From Diphasiastrum complanatum (taxonomy: Eukaryota; Streptophyta; Lycopodiopsida; Lycopodiales; Lycopodiaceae), in contig CM055103.1 of assembly GCA_029204225.1 (NCBI GenBank), positions 22,488,663 to 22,552,662 on the forward strand: a stretch of DNA of 64,000 nucleotides, given 5' to 3'. The position numbers and the translations under genes were made by a program. Below are positions 25,001-37,255 of this stretch, piece by piece. Position 1 is the stretch's first letter; the number at the start of each line of letters is the position of its first letter. The notes under the pieces were generated by a model that saw nothing but the letters and a program-made list of their open reading frames with translations, made no database searches and was not told where the DNA came from.

Positions 25001-25520
25001 ATAATATCTTGAATCCACATCTGATCTGCGGATGCAAGTAGCCAAGAGGTTTTCTCTTTATACAATTTAGCCACTACTACAAGCATGATCGTCTTTCCAA
25101 ATACAGCCTCACTTGAATTAACCAGGACATGGTTGTAATTTACTAGTTAGAAATCATGCGACCAACAAGAAAACTTTCGGACCACAAATACTCAAATGGC
25201 ATGCGTCAGAGCTTAAATGAACCAGATAGTAAATCCCAGCTCAAGTATACGATATGCTAACGAACCTGAATAAGTGTGTCACGAACGCTCTCGGCCGTCG
25301 AGAAAAATGCCTGCTCGGGTTCAAACTTTGATGGAGAAAAATGTGGAGAATAGTGAGCATGATATTGGATATTGGCAGCAACTCCGAAAGCATCCTCGGG
25401 GGTAGGATGCGCAATGGGAGGAATCTCTCTACTACTTTCGGATATGGAAACGGAATTTTCATCAGCCATTTTGAAGACAGTCTCAGGCAAGCCGTTTGAA
25501 ACAATTGTTGTAGGTGCCAT
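15749..25520 (-). CDS. PHS2: cytosolic alpha-glucan phosphorylase (15 exons)
   Basis: Glycosyltransferase family 35 enzyme that reversibly removes glucose-1-phosphate from alpha-1,4-glucans. The plant cytosolic form acts on maltose-derived heteroglycans. The exons I reconstructed, 5' to 3' on the minus strand, are 25520-25266, 24847-24668, 24431-24255, 23411-23326, 21953-21764, 21612-21520, 21305-21121, 20597-20480, 19268-19137, 17798-17580, 17438-17235, 17079-16921, 16709-16446, 16286-16096 and 15875-15749. They join without a stop into 859 codons. Landmarks: [34 protein letters not shown] (about 152-166), [16 protein letters not shown] (about 355-370), RIHEYKRQ (about 591) and the pyridoxal-phosphate signature [13 protein letters not shown] with the cofactor Lys near 705. 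There is no transit peptide and no acidic insert of the plastid form before VVRMANLCV, so it is the cytosolic type. All introns are GT-AG except the last, which is GC-AG. Length matches the family (about 840). Confidence 0.96.
15876..16095 (-). other. PHS2: GC-AG intron 14 of the phosphorylase
   Basis: Exon 14 ends ...GAAGCATACAG and the intron begins GCAAGATC. The acceptor is TTTGCAG just before 15875. Joining at these points restores the reading frame (V-D-E-A-Y-R-N-Q, then the conserved [20 protein letters not shown] and terminal ACPVP). No GT lies close enough to give an in-frame join. AG|GCAAG is the usual context of the minor GC-AG intron class, which the major spliceosome handles. Confidence 0.88.
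16446..16709 (-). CDS. PHS2: phosphorylase exon 13, cofactor-binding exon
   Basis: This 264-bp exon (88 codons, both introns phase 0) encodes [40 protein letters not shown] and [14 protein letters not shown]. It contains the Lys that forms the Schiff base with pyridoxal phosphate and the glycine-rich loops around the active site. No residue expected to be invariant is altered. Confidence 0.95.
17098..17169. repeat. 51-bp tandem duplication in intron 11
   Basis: The string CATTCATATAGTTAGAGAAA occurs at 17098 and again at 17149, with similar flanks (ACCATTA / ACCATCA before; CTAACTTTG / TTAACTTTG after). It is a simple recent tandem duplication inside the phosphorylase intron between exons 11 and 12, with no effect on coding. 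Confidence 0.8.
18449..18478. repeat. (CCCTAT)n short tandem repeat in intron 9
   Basis: Four or so copies of TATCCC/CCCTAT lie in the intron between exons 9 and 10. The six-base unit resembles but is not the plant telomere unit. Confidence 0.75.
19623..19668. repeat. (AG)23 microsatellite in phosphorylase intron 8
   Basis: A pure AG tract of 46 bp lies inside the intron between exons 8 and 9. It is equivalent to CT on the coding strand. Confidence 0.97.
22009..22080. repeat. compound (CT)n(CA)n microsatellite in intron 4
   Basis: About 32 bp of CT are followed directly by about 40 bp of CA within the intron between exons 4 and 5. The same CT-then-CA order appears at 32347-32434 and 55702-55835. 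Confidence 0.97.
25467..25469 (-). other. PHS2: alternative start codon (Met18) of the phosphorylase
   Basis: A second in-frame ATG gives a protein of 842 codons starting [12 protein letters not shown], close to the length usual for cytosolic plant phosphorylases. Its context (AAAATGG, A at -3 and G at +4) is better than that of the first ATG at 25520 (T at -3, G at +4). Either start keeps all domains, so the choice affects only the disordered N-terminus. Confidence 0.5.
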
Positions 25521-25629
25521 GGATTTTGTCTGAGACAGGACGAGCTATAGCTCCGTCTTTGTCCTGATTTCCTATTTTTGCAAGTCTTTCTGCTTCAGCC
25601 ACGCCCAAAGATTGTTGCTAATATGGATT

Positions 25630-25780
25630 GACAGGCTTCACCTTATCTTATTGGTTTAATGAGGCTACATACAATGCAACCTGCGACGGCAGTTTAGAAA
25701 CAACACATATGACAGTGATGATGGCCCGATGGGACTTCTGAGATGGCCTTTTCTGATGGATATAGAGAACAAAATGATAA
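25630..25780 (-). promoter_or_regulatory. candidate upstream region of the phosphorylase
   Basis: On the minus strand, CCAATAAGATAAGG (about 25660-25645) combines a CCAAT-like box and a GATAAG (I-box-like) motif 130-140 bases before the first ATG, and CTCTATATCC (about 25768-25758) is a possible TATA box further up. These are short motifs that occur by chance, so the call is tentative. Confidence 0.22.
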
Positions 25781-25980
25781 TCGTTGCTTATTGTTATAAC
25801 AAGAGCAAAGATTCAGATAAAAACGCGAGAAGATCTATGCCTGTGAGATACGAAAGAGACATCCAAGTCCCGAAGCAGCATATCGAAGCCGGTAAAAGCA
25901 GCAAGAGAGTTGCGAGAGATGGAAGGATGAACGCAACCATCGCTGACGATCCAGTGGCACCAACCTCGCTCCGTTAATGC

Positions 25981-26379
25981 TGGATCGATAGGTGGAGTAG
26001 CAAGAAAGCTCTAAGGCTCAGGCTGCCTATCTATTGTTTTGACTCTCTCATGAGTCTCACAGCACAGCACAGCACAGCACAGCGGGGAAAGAGCTAAATA
26101 TTATTATTATTATGGTCGCGACTGGCGCGGCAAAGGGACTGAGAGAGAGCGAGAGCGAGAGCGAGAGCGAGAGAGTGGGGCCTGGGGGTTAAATAAAGAA
26201 AGCAGCCTGGCGGAACCTGCTGACCGTAGATGGAGACACTCGTTAAGCGGTACGCCCATTGCCACATATAAGGGTAGGTAGAGCTGGTAACACTTTGCTG
26301 ATTGTCACTGGTCACGACTCACAAGTCCCACCTTCTAGCAGTCACCAAGGCTAGTTGTGAGAATTTTGAGAGTCACTCG
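25981..26379. other. spacer with short simple repeats upstream of PHS2
   Basis: Contains (AGCAC)n at about 26059-26084, (ATT)n at about 26099-26113 and an interrupted (GAGAGC)n at about 26139-26175. A 82-codon plus-strand frame at 25729-25977 has no domain and overlaps the expected promoter, so it is not called. No gene is seen. Confidence 0.6.
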
Positions 26380-26830
26380 AAATAAAGTATGTCTTATATG
26401 AATTATGGAAGGTGCCTCGCAATATTTTTTTGAAAATCCTCAATAGCATATTTTGACGCATCAGTGTGCACATCGAATTCTATTGTTCAATAAAGGCTTT
26501 CTTTAATTTTTTAGATAATTCCAATGCCTCAACTGTCCAAATTGGTACAATGATCAACTTGTATATAGGTCGTGCTAAGTTTACACAAAATAGGATGAAT
26601 ATTCGATAATAGTTTGCATGACCCATAAAAATGTAGACTTCCCTGCATGGACTCTCAAATCATCCAAATAAATCTCAACGAATTTATGTAATAATCCTTG
26701 AAAGCAAATTGCATAACTCATTGAAATGTACTCAATGTGTTACATAGTTCAAGTGGCATAACTTGTAAGCATAGGTCTCCCATTCTGTTGCAAAGGTCGT
26801 TTTGGTGTTGATCAAGGAGTGCAATAGTAG
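26380..26830 (-). pseudogene. Ty3/gypsy RT relic
   Basis: On the minus strand from about 26830 the broken frames give TKTTFATEWETYAYKVMPLE, then GLLHKFVEIYLDDLRVHAGK, then FMGHANYYRIF and LARPIYKLIIVPIWTVEA. These are the gypsy RT blocks TEWGT..Y.VMPFGL and YLDD and the RT-RNase H connector GH.NYYRRFI. The normal stretch of about 60 codons between YLDD and the connector is missing, so there is an internal deletion. Many stops are present. Confidence 0.75.
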
Positions 26831-27600
26831 AATTGGTGAAGGTTTTTGTGGTGAAGGATGAGACTTCTGTAGCTTGCAAGGATTAAAATAGACTTTTTGA
26901 ACAATTCAAATGGGACTAACCTTCGCCAAACTAAAAAACGACAAACTACTATATTTAGAAAACTTAGAGAAACTGGCGAAGGTTAGAGAGATATTGATAT
27001 TTTGCAAAAAATGGGAGTTTTTTTTTTTGACAAAAATAGATCATAATCACAAATAACCTTGGTTTGACTTTTTCCTAACTCACTGATTACCAAAAATAGT
27101 ATGATGGACTGACTAAAATAACTCATATTTTTGCAAAAATGTGTGAAACTCTCAACAAAAGGCTATTAAAAACTAGTGGAACATTCACTTTAGTCTTTTA
27201 TTTTAAAAACTAACCTTCACCAACTTGGCTATAAGTATATCTATATACATTAGAACAGACGAGGAATGATTTTCTATATTTTTTTTTTTAATTTAGGAGT
27301 TTTTTTTTCACTATTCTTGGTTTTTTTTTTTTCATGTTTTGCAAAATAACTGGGAAGTAACCTTCTCCCTTCAAAATGTAACATCACTGCATCAAGGTGG
27401 TCTTGCCTGCAAGTGGGCAAAGGTTGGTTGCAAAGGAACATAAAGTTATCAGCATCTAATGAAGATTTTGTCCCTTTTGTCACCAAATTGCAGAAAATGA
27501 ATGATTTTTGTGGTTTCTCTGATTTTTTCAGATCTAAATGGATCTTAGGAATGATGATCTGTCTGACCTTCCTTGCTCATCAATCAAAACAGATTACAAG
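26831..27600. other. AT-rich spacer, probably old gypsy interior
   Basis: No gene. Several T and A homopolymers occur (for example 27006-27020, 27277-27330). It lies between a minus-strand gypsy RT relic and the inserted LTR element at 27601, so it may be decayed internal sequence of the same old element whose LTR is at about 32170-33251. That link is inference. Confidence 0.35.
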
Positions 27601-29438
27601 TGTCACGGCATACCAACAGTAAAATGATAGATATTTGTAGTATAAACGGGTATCGTTCCTACTAGAGAGCAATAAAAGGGCTATTACTGTCATTATTAGT
27701 GCAAAACCAGAAATAACCAAGAATGAATGGAGCGGAGAGGAGAAGTGATTGCAAATTGGTCATCAACAGATGTTTCAACAATGGGCTGCCAAAACAACCT
27801 TTCAAAGAAAACAAAACACCCAAAAGAAAGATTGAATATTCAACAATGAAGTCCAGACTCAAGTTAGGAGTAAAACTCTGTCTAATGGACATACTAGGAA
27901 TTAAGATCATACATGGCAACAGTATTTGTCCTTGAAACAACAAGAATGGCATCAGAGTGTAGAGGTTAGAGACTCACCATCTAGCATGGTGCTCACTTAT
28001 CATTTAGACCCTCAACAGTCAAAGAAAACATACAATCTGATTTCCCATTAAGTCAATTCCAAATGTAGGCACTGAGAGTTAGAATCAAATACTAGAAAAG
28101 TGATCTAAGTCTCTGTATATGTCACTTAAAATTTTGTTCAGAACCAAAACACAAGAACTAAGCCAAGTCACCATGGAAAACATTACTGAACATTCTCATT
28201 ATAGAAAAATGGTGTGAGACAGAACAATAGAAATCTGTATTGATTAACGATTAGCCAGTACATAACATTCAATACAAATATGCAATGCAAAATGGATTCC
28301 TAGGGAAGTACAACATCTGCACTGCCATTCTAGTTTACAGAGAAATAAGAGAAGCCATAATGCTCTCTGAAAACATCACAACTAGGCTAGCTCCTGCAAC
28401 TCAGAATGCTACCGTCTGAACGCTTTACAATGGCATGAATTTGGCATGATATAACCAGAGAGAAACTCGTGCTAGAGGGAAGAGGGCTTTGCAACTGCTG
28501 CAAATAGGAGAGCAAATCAATATCTGACATCTGGAAATGACTGCCCATGAGCCAATGGAATGCTGCCACAGAGGCATCAACAGTTAAGAATAGAGTGGCT
28601 GTCTCAAACATGGAATGCTACCTCTGAAGTGATGAATGAGGGTGGTCGCTGGCCATCTGCAAACTCTCTGAATATGCAAAACTATTTCTTGAATGTGTAT
28701 GAAGAGCATTGAAGGAGTGTAAAAATATGAGCATAAACAATTGCTTGAAGACCTGTATTGGAAGAATGTGATGGTGGGCTGGTGACTTGCTTCTGAACAA
28801 CCATTGAAAGATAGAGAGCCATTGCCAATGAAGATGCGACTGTAGGCTGCCTGAGAACTGCTTGGAAATATTGAATGATGGCAAGAAAACAACCGCTGCC
28901 CGTTGCCAAATCCGCCTGCGTGAAAGTCTGCCCATAAGAATGCGCTGGAACTACCTCTTGGAGATGCGATGGCTGGTAGGGATCGCTGGCCTGCGTGAGA
29001 TGTATAACTGCTCTTCGTTGCCTTGAAAAAATGTGAAGAGAGAGAGAGAAGAAGTGGGAAGGTGGCTTCGTAGAGGTGCACTACTGCTTTGCCTTCCAAA
29101 TGTATTTGGATCTACCCTTGAGAACTAGCCATTGTCTTGAACATGAGGGGTAGTCTTCAGATTTAACAACATGCCCTTTCATTTGGACTTGTCTTTGGAC
29201 AATAAAAGGTGCCTCCAGGTAAAAATAACATAAAGCAAGTGTGCTTTCAGAAAATAATCAAGCATATAGGCAGGGCCTTCAATAGTAAAAGGCCGCCTTA
29301 GTGCCACAAAACAGATTTGAGTCATACCACTAAATATAGCTTAAAACCATACTAAGCACTACGATAAGAAGTAAGGTTTATAATTTAGCATTAAAAAGCC
29401 AACAAAATGTAGTAGAGTGCCATAGTCATGGCTCCACA
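27601..29438 (-). repeat. 3' LTR of the ACAAG element
   Basis: It matches 30150-31991 along its whole length. By eye there are about five differences in the first 100 aligned bases, mostly transitions. Minus-strand open frames in it (for example 29099-28584, 171 codons) are not kept in the sister LTR, which argues that they are not genes. Confidence 0.95.
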
Positions 29439-30149
29439 TGTCTCCCTCCTCAATTGCGCAGCGGCCTTGCAAGCATCATACACTGTTGAAAAATTGAACG
29501 ATCATGACATAAAGTCGGGCTGCAGTCCCTGATCACGACATTCTTTGATAGTACTGTCTTTAACAATTGTATGTGCCATTAAGGCACTAAATAGAAAGTT
29601 TAGCACTTTGCTTAAAATCAACAACGGGTAACTTTGTTCTTTAGCAGAAGAATCAGCATTTGTCAACAACAGTCTCTAGAAAACATGAACAATTCTCAAA
29701 TAGCAAAGGCATCAGCAACTTCGGCATCTTGGGCAGCACCATAGCCCCAAAACAGGATTTTATTCAGCTTGAAAATCCTGGAAATAAGATATTAAAACAA
29801 AACAAACAAAACCGACTCTTGGAAAAGCATACATTAGATTTTGCTTATGGAAAACCAAGAGCTTATGTAACATGACACAGAATCTTCAGTTTGTACATAA
29901 CAAAAACTTAACACATTTTACAAACTGTAGATAACTTTAAGAACTCTACATTAAAAATAGCAAACAGAGGATTGTAAATGGAATGGTGAGTTAGGGTGGA
30001 TGAAACTCAGATTTCACTCTTCCCCTTCTGAAATACTTGAAGAACCGGAACAATAACCTGTCAATATGAAAAATATAAACAAAAATCAGAATAATGACAG
30101 AACATCCTATTTGGAATTGCTCCCCGGCAACGACGCCAAAATTGGTATA
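29439..30149 (-). other. 711-bp internal region without coding capacity
   Basis: Between the two LTRs there is no gag, protease, RT or integrase motif in any frame. The left edge has the purine tract AGGAGGGAGA (minus strand, 29450-29441) and the right edge the PBS (30140-30121). Such a large LTR-to-interior ratio is unlike both classic TRIMs (short LTRs) and LARDs (long interiors). Confidence 0.85.
30121..30140 (-). other. primer-binding site, tRNA-Asp type
   Basis: On the minus strand TTTGGCGTCGTTGCCGGGGA lies nine bases inside the LTR end. Compared with the well-known plant gypsy PBS TGGCGCCGTTGCCGGGGA it has one mismatch (C to T). Confidence 0.88.
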
Positions 30150-31991
30150 TGTCGCGGCATACCAACAGTAAAATGATAGATATTTGTAGTATAAACGGGT
30201 ACCGTTTCTACTAGAGAGCAATACAAGGGCTATTACTATCATTATTAGTGCAAAACCAGAAATAACCAAGAATGAATGGAGCAGAGAGGAGAAGTGATTG
30301 CAAACTGGTCATCAACAAATGTTTCAACAAGGGGCTGCCAAAACAACCTTTCAAAGAAGACAAAACACCCAGAAGAAAGATTGAATATTCAACAATGAAG
30401 TCCAGACTCAAGTTAGGAGTAAAACTCTGTATAATGGACATACTAGAAATTAAGATCATACATGGCAACAATATTTGTCCTTGAAACAACAAGAATGGCA
30501 TCAGAGTGTAGAGGTTAGAGACTCGCCATCTAGCATGGTGCTCACTTATCATTTAGATCCTCAACAGTCAAAGAAAACATACAATCTGATTTCCCATTAA
30601 GTCAATTCCGAATGTAGGCACTGAGAGTTAGAATCAAATACTAGAAAAGTGATTCGAGTCTCTGTATATGTCACTTAAAATTCTGTTCAGAACCAAAACA
30701 CAAGAACTAAGCCAAGTCACCACGGAAAACATTACCGAACATTCTCATTATAGAAAAATGGTGTGAGACAGAACAATAGAAATCTATATTGATTAAAGAA
30801 TAGCCAGTACATAGCATTCAATACAAATCTGCAATGCAAAATGGATTCCCAGGGAAGTACAACATCTGCACTGCCATTCTAGTTTACAGAGAAATAAGAG
30901 AAGTCATAATGCTCTCTGAAAACATCACAACTAGGCTAGCTCCTGCAACTCAGAATGCTACTGTCTGAATGCTTTACAATGGCATGAATTTGGCATGATA
31001 TAACTAGAGAGAAACTCGTGCTAGAGGGAAGAGGGCTTTGCAACTGCTGCAAATAGGAGAGCAAATCAATATCTGACATCTGGAAATGACTGCCCATGAG
31101 CCAATGGAATGCTGCCACAGAGGCATCAACAGTTAAGAATAGAGTGGCTGTCTCAAACATGGAATGCTACCTCTGAAGTGATGAATGAGGGTCGCTGGCC
31201 ATCTGCAAACTCTCTGAATCTGCAAAACTATTTCTTGAATGTGTATGAAGAGCGTTGAAGGAGTGTAGAAATATGAGCAGAAACAACTGCTTGAAGACCT
31301 GCATTGGAAGAATGTGATGGTGGGCTGGTGACTTGCTTCTGAACAACCATTGAAAGATAGATAGCCATTGCCAATGAAGATGCGATTGTAGGCTGCCTGA
31401 GAACTGCTTGGAAATATTGAATGATGGTAAGAAAACAGCCGCTGCCCGTTGCCAAATCCGCCTACGTGACAGAGTGCCCATAAGAATGCGCTGGAATTGC
31501 CTCTTGGAGATGCGATGGCTGGTAGGGTCGCTGACCTTCGTGAGATGTATAACTGCTCTTCGTTGCCCTGGAAAAATGCGAATAGAGAGAGAGAGAGAGA
31601 GAAGAAGTGCGAAGGTGGCTTTGTAGAGGTGCACTACTGCGCTGCCTTCCAAATGGATTTGGATCTACCCTTGAGTACTAGCCATTGTCTTGAACATGAG
31701 GGGTAGTCTTCAGATTTAACAACATGCCCTTTCCATTGGACTTGCCTTTGGACAATAAAAGGTGCCTCCAGGTAAAAACAACATAAAGGAAGTGTGCTTT
31801 CGAAAAATAATCAAGCATATAGGCAGGGCCTTCAATAGTAAAAGGCCACCTTAGTGCCACAAAACAGATTTGACTCATACCACTAAATATAGTTTAAAAC
31901 CATACTAAGCACTGCGATAAGAAGTAAGGTTTATAATTTAGCATTAAAAAGCCGACAAAATGTAGTAGAGTGCCATAGTCATGGCTCCACA
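30150..31991 (-). repeat. 5' LTR of the ACAAG element
   Basis: Sister of 27601-29438; it lies upstream of the PBS in the element's own (minus) direction. A short GA run near 31584-31601 is a few units longer than at the matching place (29039-29052) in the other LTR. Confidence 0.95.
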
Positions 31992-32146
31992 ACAAGCAAG
32001 AAATCCACACAAATCAAGAAAAATTCTTCCCCAAACTAGTCATAAAATGCACTTTAACACTACTATGCAAAAACCAAGATGTCTTAATGCAAGCTAACAT
32101 CCATCCATGAATCATAAACATGCTGAAAATGAAAAAATTGACGTAG

Positions 32147-33251
<1,105 letters not shown>

Positions 33252-33783
33252 CACGAATAGAAAAAGATTGAAAGTGTGGTTTTGTTCTTCTGAAAAAAGG
33301 CTTCATCATGGCGGCGTGACTTGCAACCCAAGCCCACTACGTGGGAATAATTCATGTAAGTGTTTAGAAAATCGTTTGTAGTTGCGGACAATCCAGATTA
33401 TTTCCAAAGATTCGTAAGTTGCAGAATGAGAACGAGAAGTTTAGACTCATATATCCAAGAATTCATGGATTAATGGAACAAAGTTCCCCATCATTACATT
33501 CAAAACTGGCCCTCTGGTACTTTATCCTAGGTCTGCCAATAGACTATCATAATGAAAGAAGAAAAATGTGCTTCAGAGTTCTGCATCATATGAGTTGCAA
33601 AAGCTTATGATTCCACGGTTGTGACATCTAGGAAGCAGTTTCAAGCTTATTCATCAGTACCCACCCTGAAGAAGAGAAAAAACGAGATCGTGACAAAAAC
33701 AAGTCAAGTATTTTGATGGACTTGGAATCAAAATATAAGCAAAAGAAGCAGATGTCCACGAAGAAAGCTAAGAAGACAAATGT

Positions 33784-34449
33784 GTGTTTTATCTACAACA
33801 AGCCTGGACATATCATGAAGTTCTTACTCTAGAGCAAAAGAAACCCACAACTCAAGTCATTGAGATGTCAGGTAAAGAGAATCTAAAATTGAAAATTAAG
33901 AAAATTGATTGTGAGTGTGAATGTTCATTCAATACTACTTCATTCTTGCATAACAAATTATTTCATTTAAAAGACACAGTTAAGAAACGCGAAGTTACTA
34001 TATTAGTGAATAATGGTTCAACTCATAATTTCATTAATTATTGTCTTGTGCAAAAACTCAGCCTAGAAACTGAAGCCAATGATCATAGATATAAGTTATA
34101 TCTAGCTTCAGGTGTGGAGTTAGAGACTTGGGTCGATGTCAGAGTTCCAAAGCTCCCAGTTTGGATTCAAGACTACAAAGACTTAATAAATTTTCATGTT
34201 TTAGATTTAGCACGTACGGACATTATTCTAGGGTATGAGGGGTTATTTAATAAGTCTCTTGATATTGATTGTGAGAAGCATGTGCTCTCATTTCAAGAGG
34301 AGAATAAAGTAGTTGCATTGTTTGGAGACAGATATGTACATCCATCTGGGATAATTTCAACAACTAATATAATGAAAAAAATTTATTCACAATATAAGGA
34401 ATATTCTTTATTTGCCAAATCCATTTTGGATTTTTTGAAATGCATCTAA
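33784..34449 (+). pseudogene. gypsy aspartic protease with lost active site
   Basis: A 221-codon open frame with a retropepsin-like fold signature: VKKREVTILVNNGSTHNFIN (about residues 67-86), then FHVLDLARTDIILGYEGLF near 137-155. Family members have I-D-S-G-S-T-H-N-F and D-I-I-L-G-x-x-W-L. Here the catalytic Asp is Asn (VNNGST) and the Trp is Gly, so the enzyme would be inactive although the frame is open. Upstream, 33419-33720 contains weakly gag-like sequence in broken frames. Confidence 0.8.
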
Positions 34450-34499
34450 ATAGTTGTGAATTGTCTACAATTCTTAACTTAATGGACTTAGATCAGGAG

Positions 34500-35096
34500 C
34501 AAATAGAGAAGAATAAGATCATAGATGATTTAAAAATATGTTTCCAACTGAATTATCTCAAGGTATACCACCTTCCAGATTGTAGATCATGATTGAGTTA
34601 ATTCCAAGTAGTCACCCTATCTCTAGACAACCGTAGCAGTTTTATCAAAAAGAAGAGATAGAGATTACTAATTAAATTGAAAATTATCTTAAGATGGGTC
34701 ATATACATCATAGTAAGTCATCTTAGGGTGCTCACGTTCTTATGAAAGTGAAGAAAGATAGAGGATTCTAGATGTGTGTGGACTATAAGGAGTTGAATAA
34801 GATAACTATTAAAAATAAGTATCTATTATCCTGAATGGATGATCTAGTAGATCGATTAGGTGGAGCTAAATACTTCACAAAAAAAGATATCAGAACCGAA
34901 TATTATCATATTAGAATTTATCTAAACGATGTACAAAAAATTGGTTTTAAGACGAGATTATGTCATTATGGATTTCTAGTGCTTCCTTTTGGGTTGATGA
35001 ATGCACGTACGACATTTCAATAGATGAAAACGATATATTTGGTTCATATCTGGGTCAATTTGTAGTTGTATTTTTAGATGATATTGTCATCTATAG
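34500..35096 (+). pseudogene. gypsy RT, N-terminal part
   Basis: Blocks in order: VLMKVKKDRGF.MCVDYKELNKIT (about 34735-34800), MDDLVDRLGGAKYFTKKDIR (34835 on), FKTRLCHYGFLVLPFGLMNA, and FLDDIVIYS ending at the Copia-C insertion point. Stops occur near 34637, 34771 and 34834 and after TTFQ at 35023. The catalytic DD is retained. Confidence 0.88.
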
Positions 35097-36408
<1,312 letters not shown>

Positions 36409-36420
36409 TGGTATCGGAGC
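36409..36420 (+). other. Copia-C primer-binding site
   Basis: TGGTATCGGAGC directly follows the CCAACA end of the 5' LTR. It is the initiator tRNA-Met primer site TGGTATCAGAGC with one A-to-G change. Confidence 0.92.
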
Positions 36421-36580
36421 GTTGATTTTTCTTCAAGGCCTAATACTATATCAAAGCGCAAGCTCTTATACTTGATATCTTTTGCGATATCAAATTATTC
36501 TTCAGTTCGAATCAATTTTTTGATTTCCAATTGTAGCGCAACACGATATCTCTCTTAATGTCATCAAACTAAAGTTCCAG

Positions 36581-37255
36581 ATGGATTCTCAACGTAAACT
36601 CGGTCTTATCTTAGAGAAGTTGAATGGATTCAATTATCATTTATGAAAATTTAAGATGAAGACCTTGCTAATCGCCAACGAGTTGTGGGATGTTGTTACA
36701 AGTATCGAAGTGAAGCCTGAAGACGACACATAAGACTCAGAATGGAAATCGAAGGATGGTAAAGCTTTCGCGCTTATTATTCTCAATATATCAGATACTC
36801 AAATTGGCCACATAGTTGAAGCTAAGACTTCAAAAGAAGTTTGGGATATTCTGAGCTCACTATATGATGTGAGAGAAATAACTACTAAGTTACATCTTCT
36901 AAGAAAATTCTTCACACTCAAGAAGTCGAATAATGATTCTCTTCAAAATCATATTAACCAGTTTAAGAATCTCTTGCAACAGATGGTCACTGTCGGATCA
37001 GTCATAGACGATCAAGATGCAATTATCACTATGTTGCTACAGTCTCATGCTCTATATGTCAATAGGGGCTTGAAATGACAGAAGCATAAAAGCTCCAAGC
37101 AGTATACATCGAATCAAAAAACAATCATCAACATTCGTCGAAGAAGAAGACGTTTTGCAGGTATTGCAAGTGCAATAACCATGAAATCTAGGATTGAAGA
37201 ATTCTCAAAGAAAAGAATGCAGCCAAGCAACTTGATCAATAAACAAATATAGTTA
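36581..37255 (+). pseudogene. Copia-C gag
   Basis: Starts MDSQRKLGLILEKLNGFNYH, then a stop where the family has Trp (L-W-K-F-K-M), then MKTLLIANELWDVV, and from about 36800 VGHIVEAKTSKEVWDILSSL-like capsid sequence, with 36869-37078 open (KLHLLRKFFTLKKSNNDSLQ). A zinc-knuckle trace F-C-R-Y-C-K-C-N-N-H lies near 37147-37180. Stops near 36644, 36731 and 37076 break the frame. Confidence 0.85.

Larger units (their letters stand above)
27601..31991 (-). mobile_element. non-autonomous LTR element, complete with TSD ACAAG
   Basis: Two direct repeats of 1838 and 1842 bp (27601-29438, 30150-31991) begin TGTC and end CACA, and flank only 711 bp. The five bases before (27596-27600) and after (31992-31996) are both ACAAG, a perfect target-site duplication. 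On the minus strand a tRNA-Asp-type primer site lies next to the right LTR and a polypurine tract next to the left LTR, so the element runs right to left. No gag or pol domain is present anywhere in it. It must have moved with proteins from another element. The tRNA-Asp-type PBS suggests a Ty3/gypsy helper, which is inference. Confidence 0.92.

Noticed and set aside
15749-25520. Plastid-type phosphorylase (PHS1)
   Set aside because: No transit peptide precedes the conserved core, and the acidic insertion of about 80 residues typical of the plastid form is absent between SSLSILD and VVRMANL, so the cytosolic type fits.
28584-29099. 171-codon minus-strand frame inside the left LTR of the ACAAG element
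   Set aside because: In the sister LTR (31167-31652) the frame is shifted and the protein differs, so coding is not conserved between copies that were identical at insertion.
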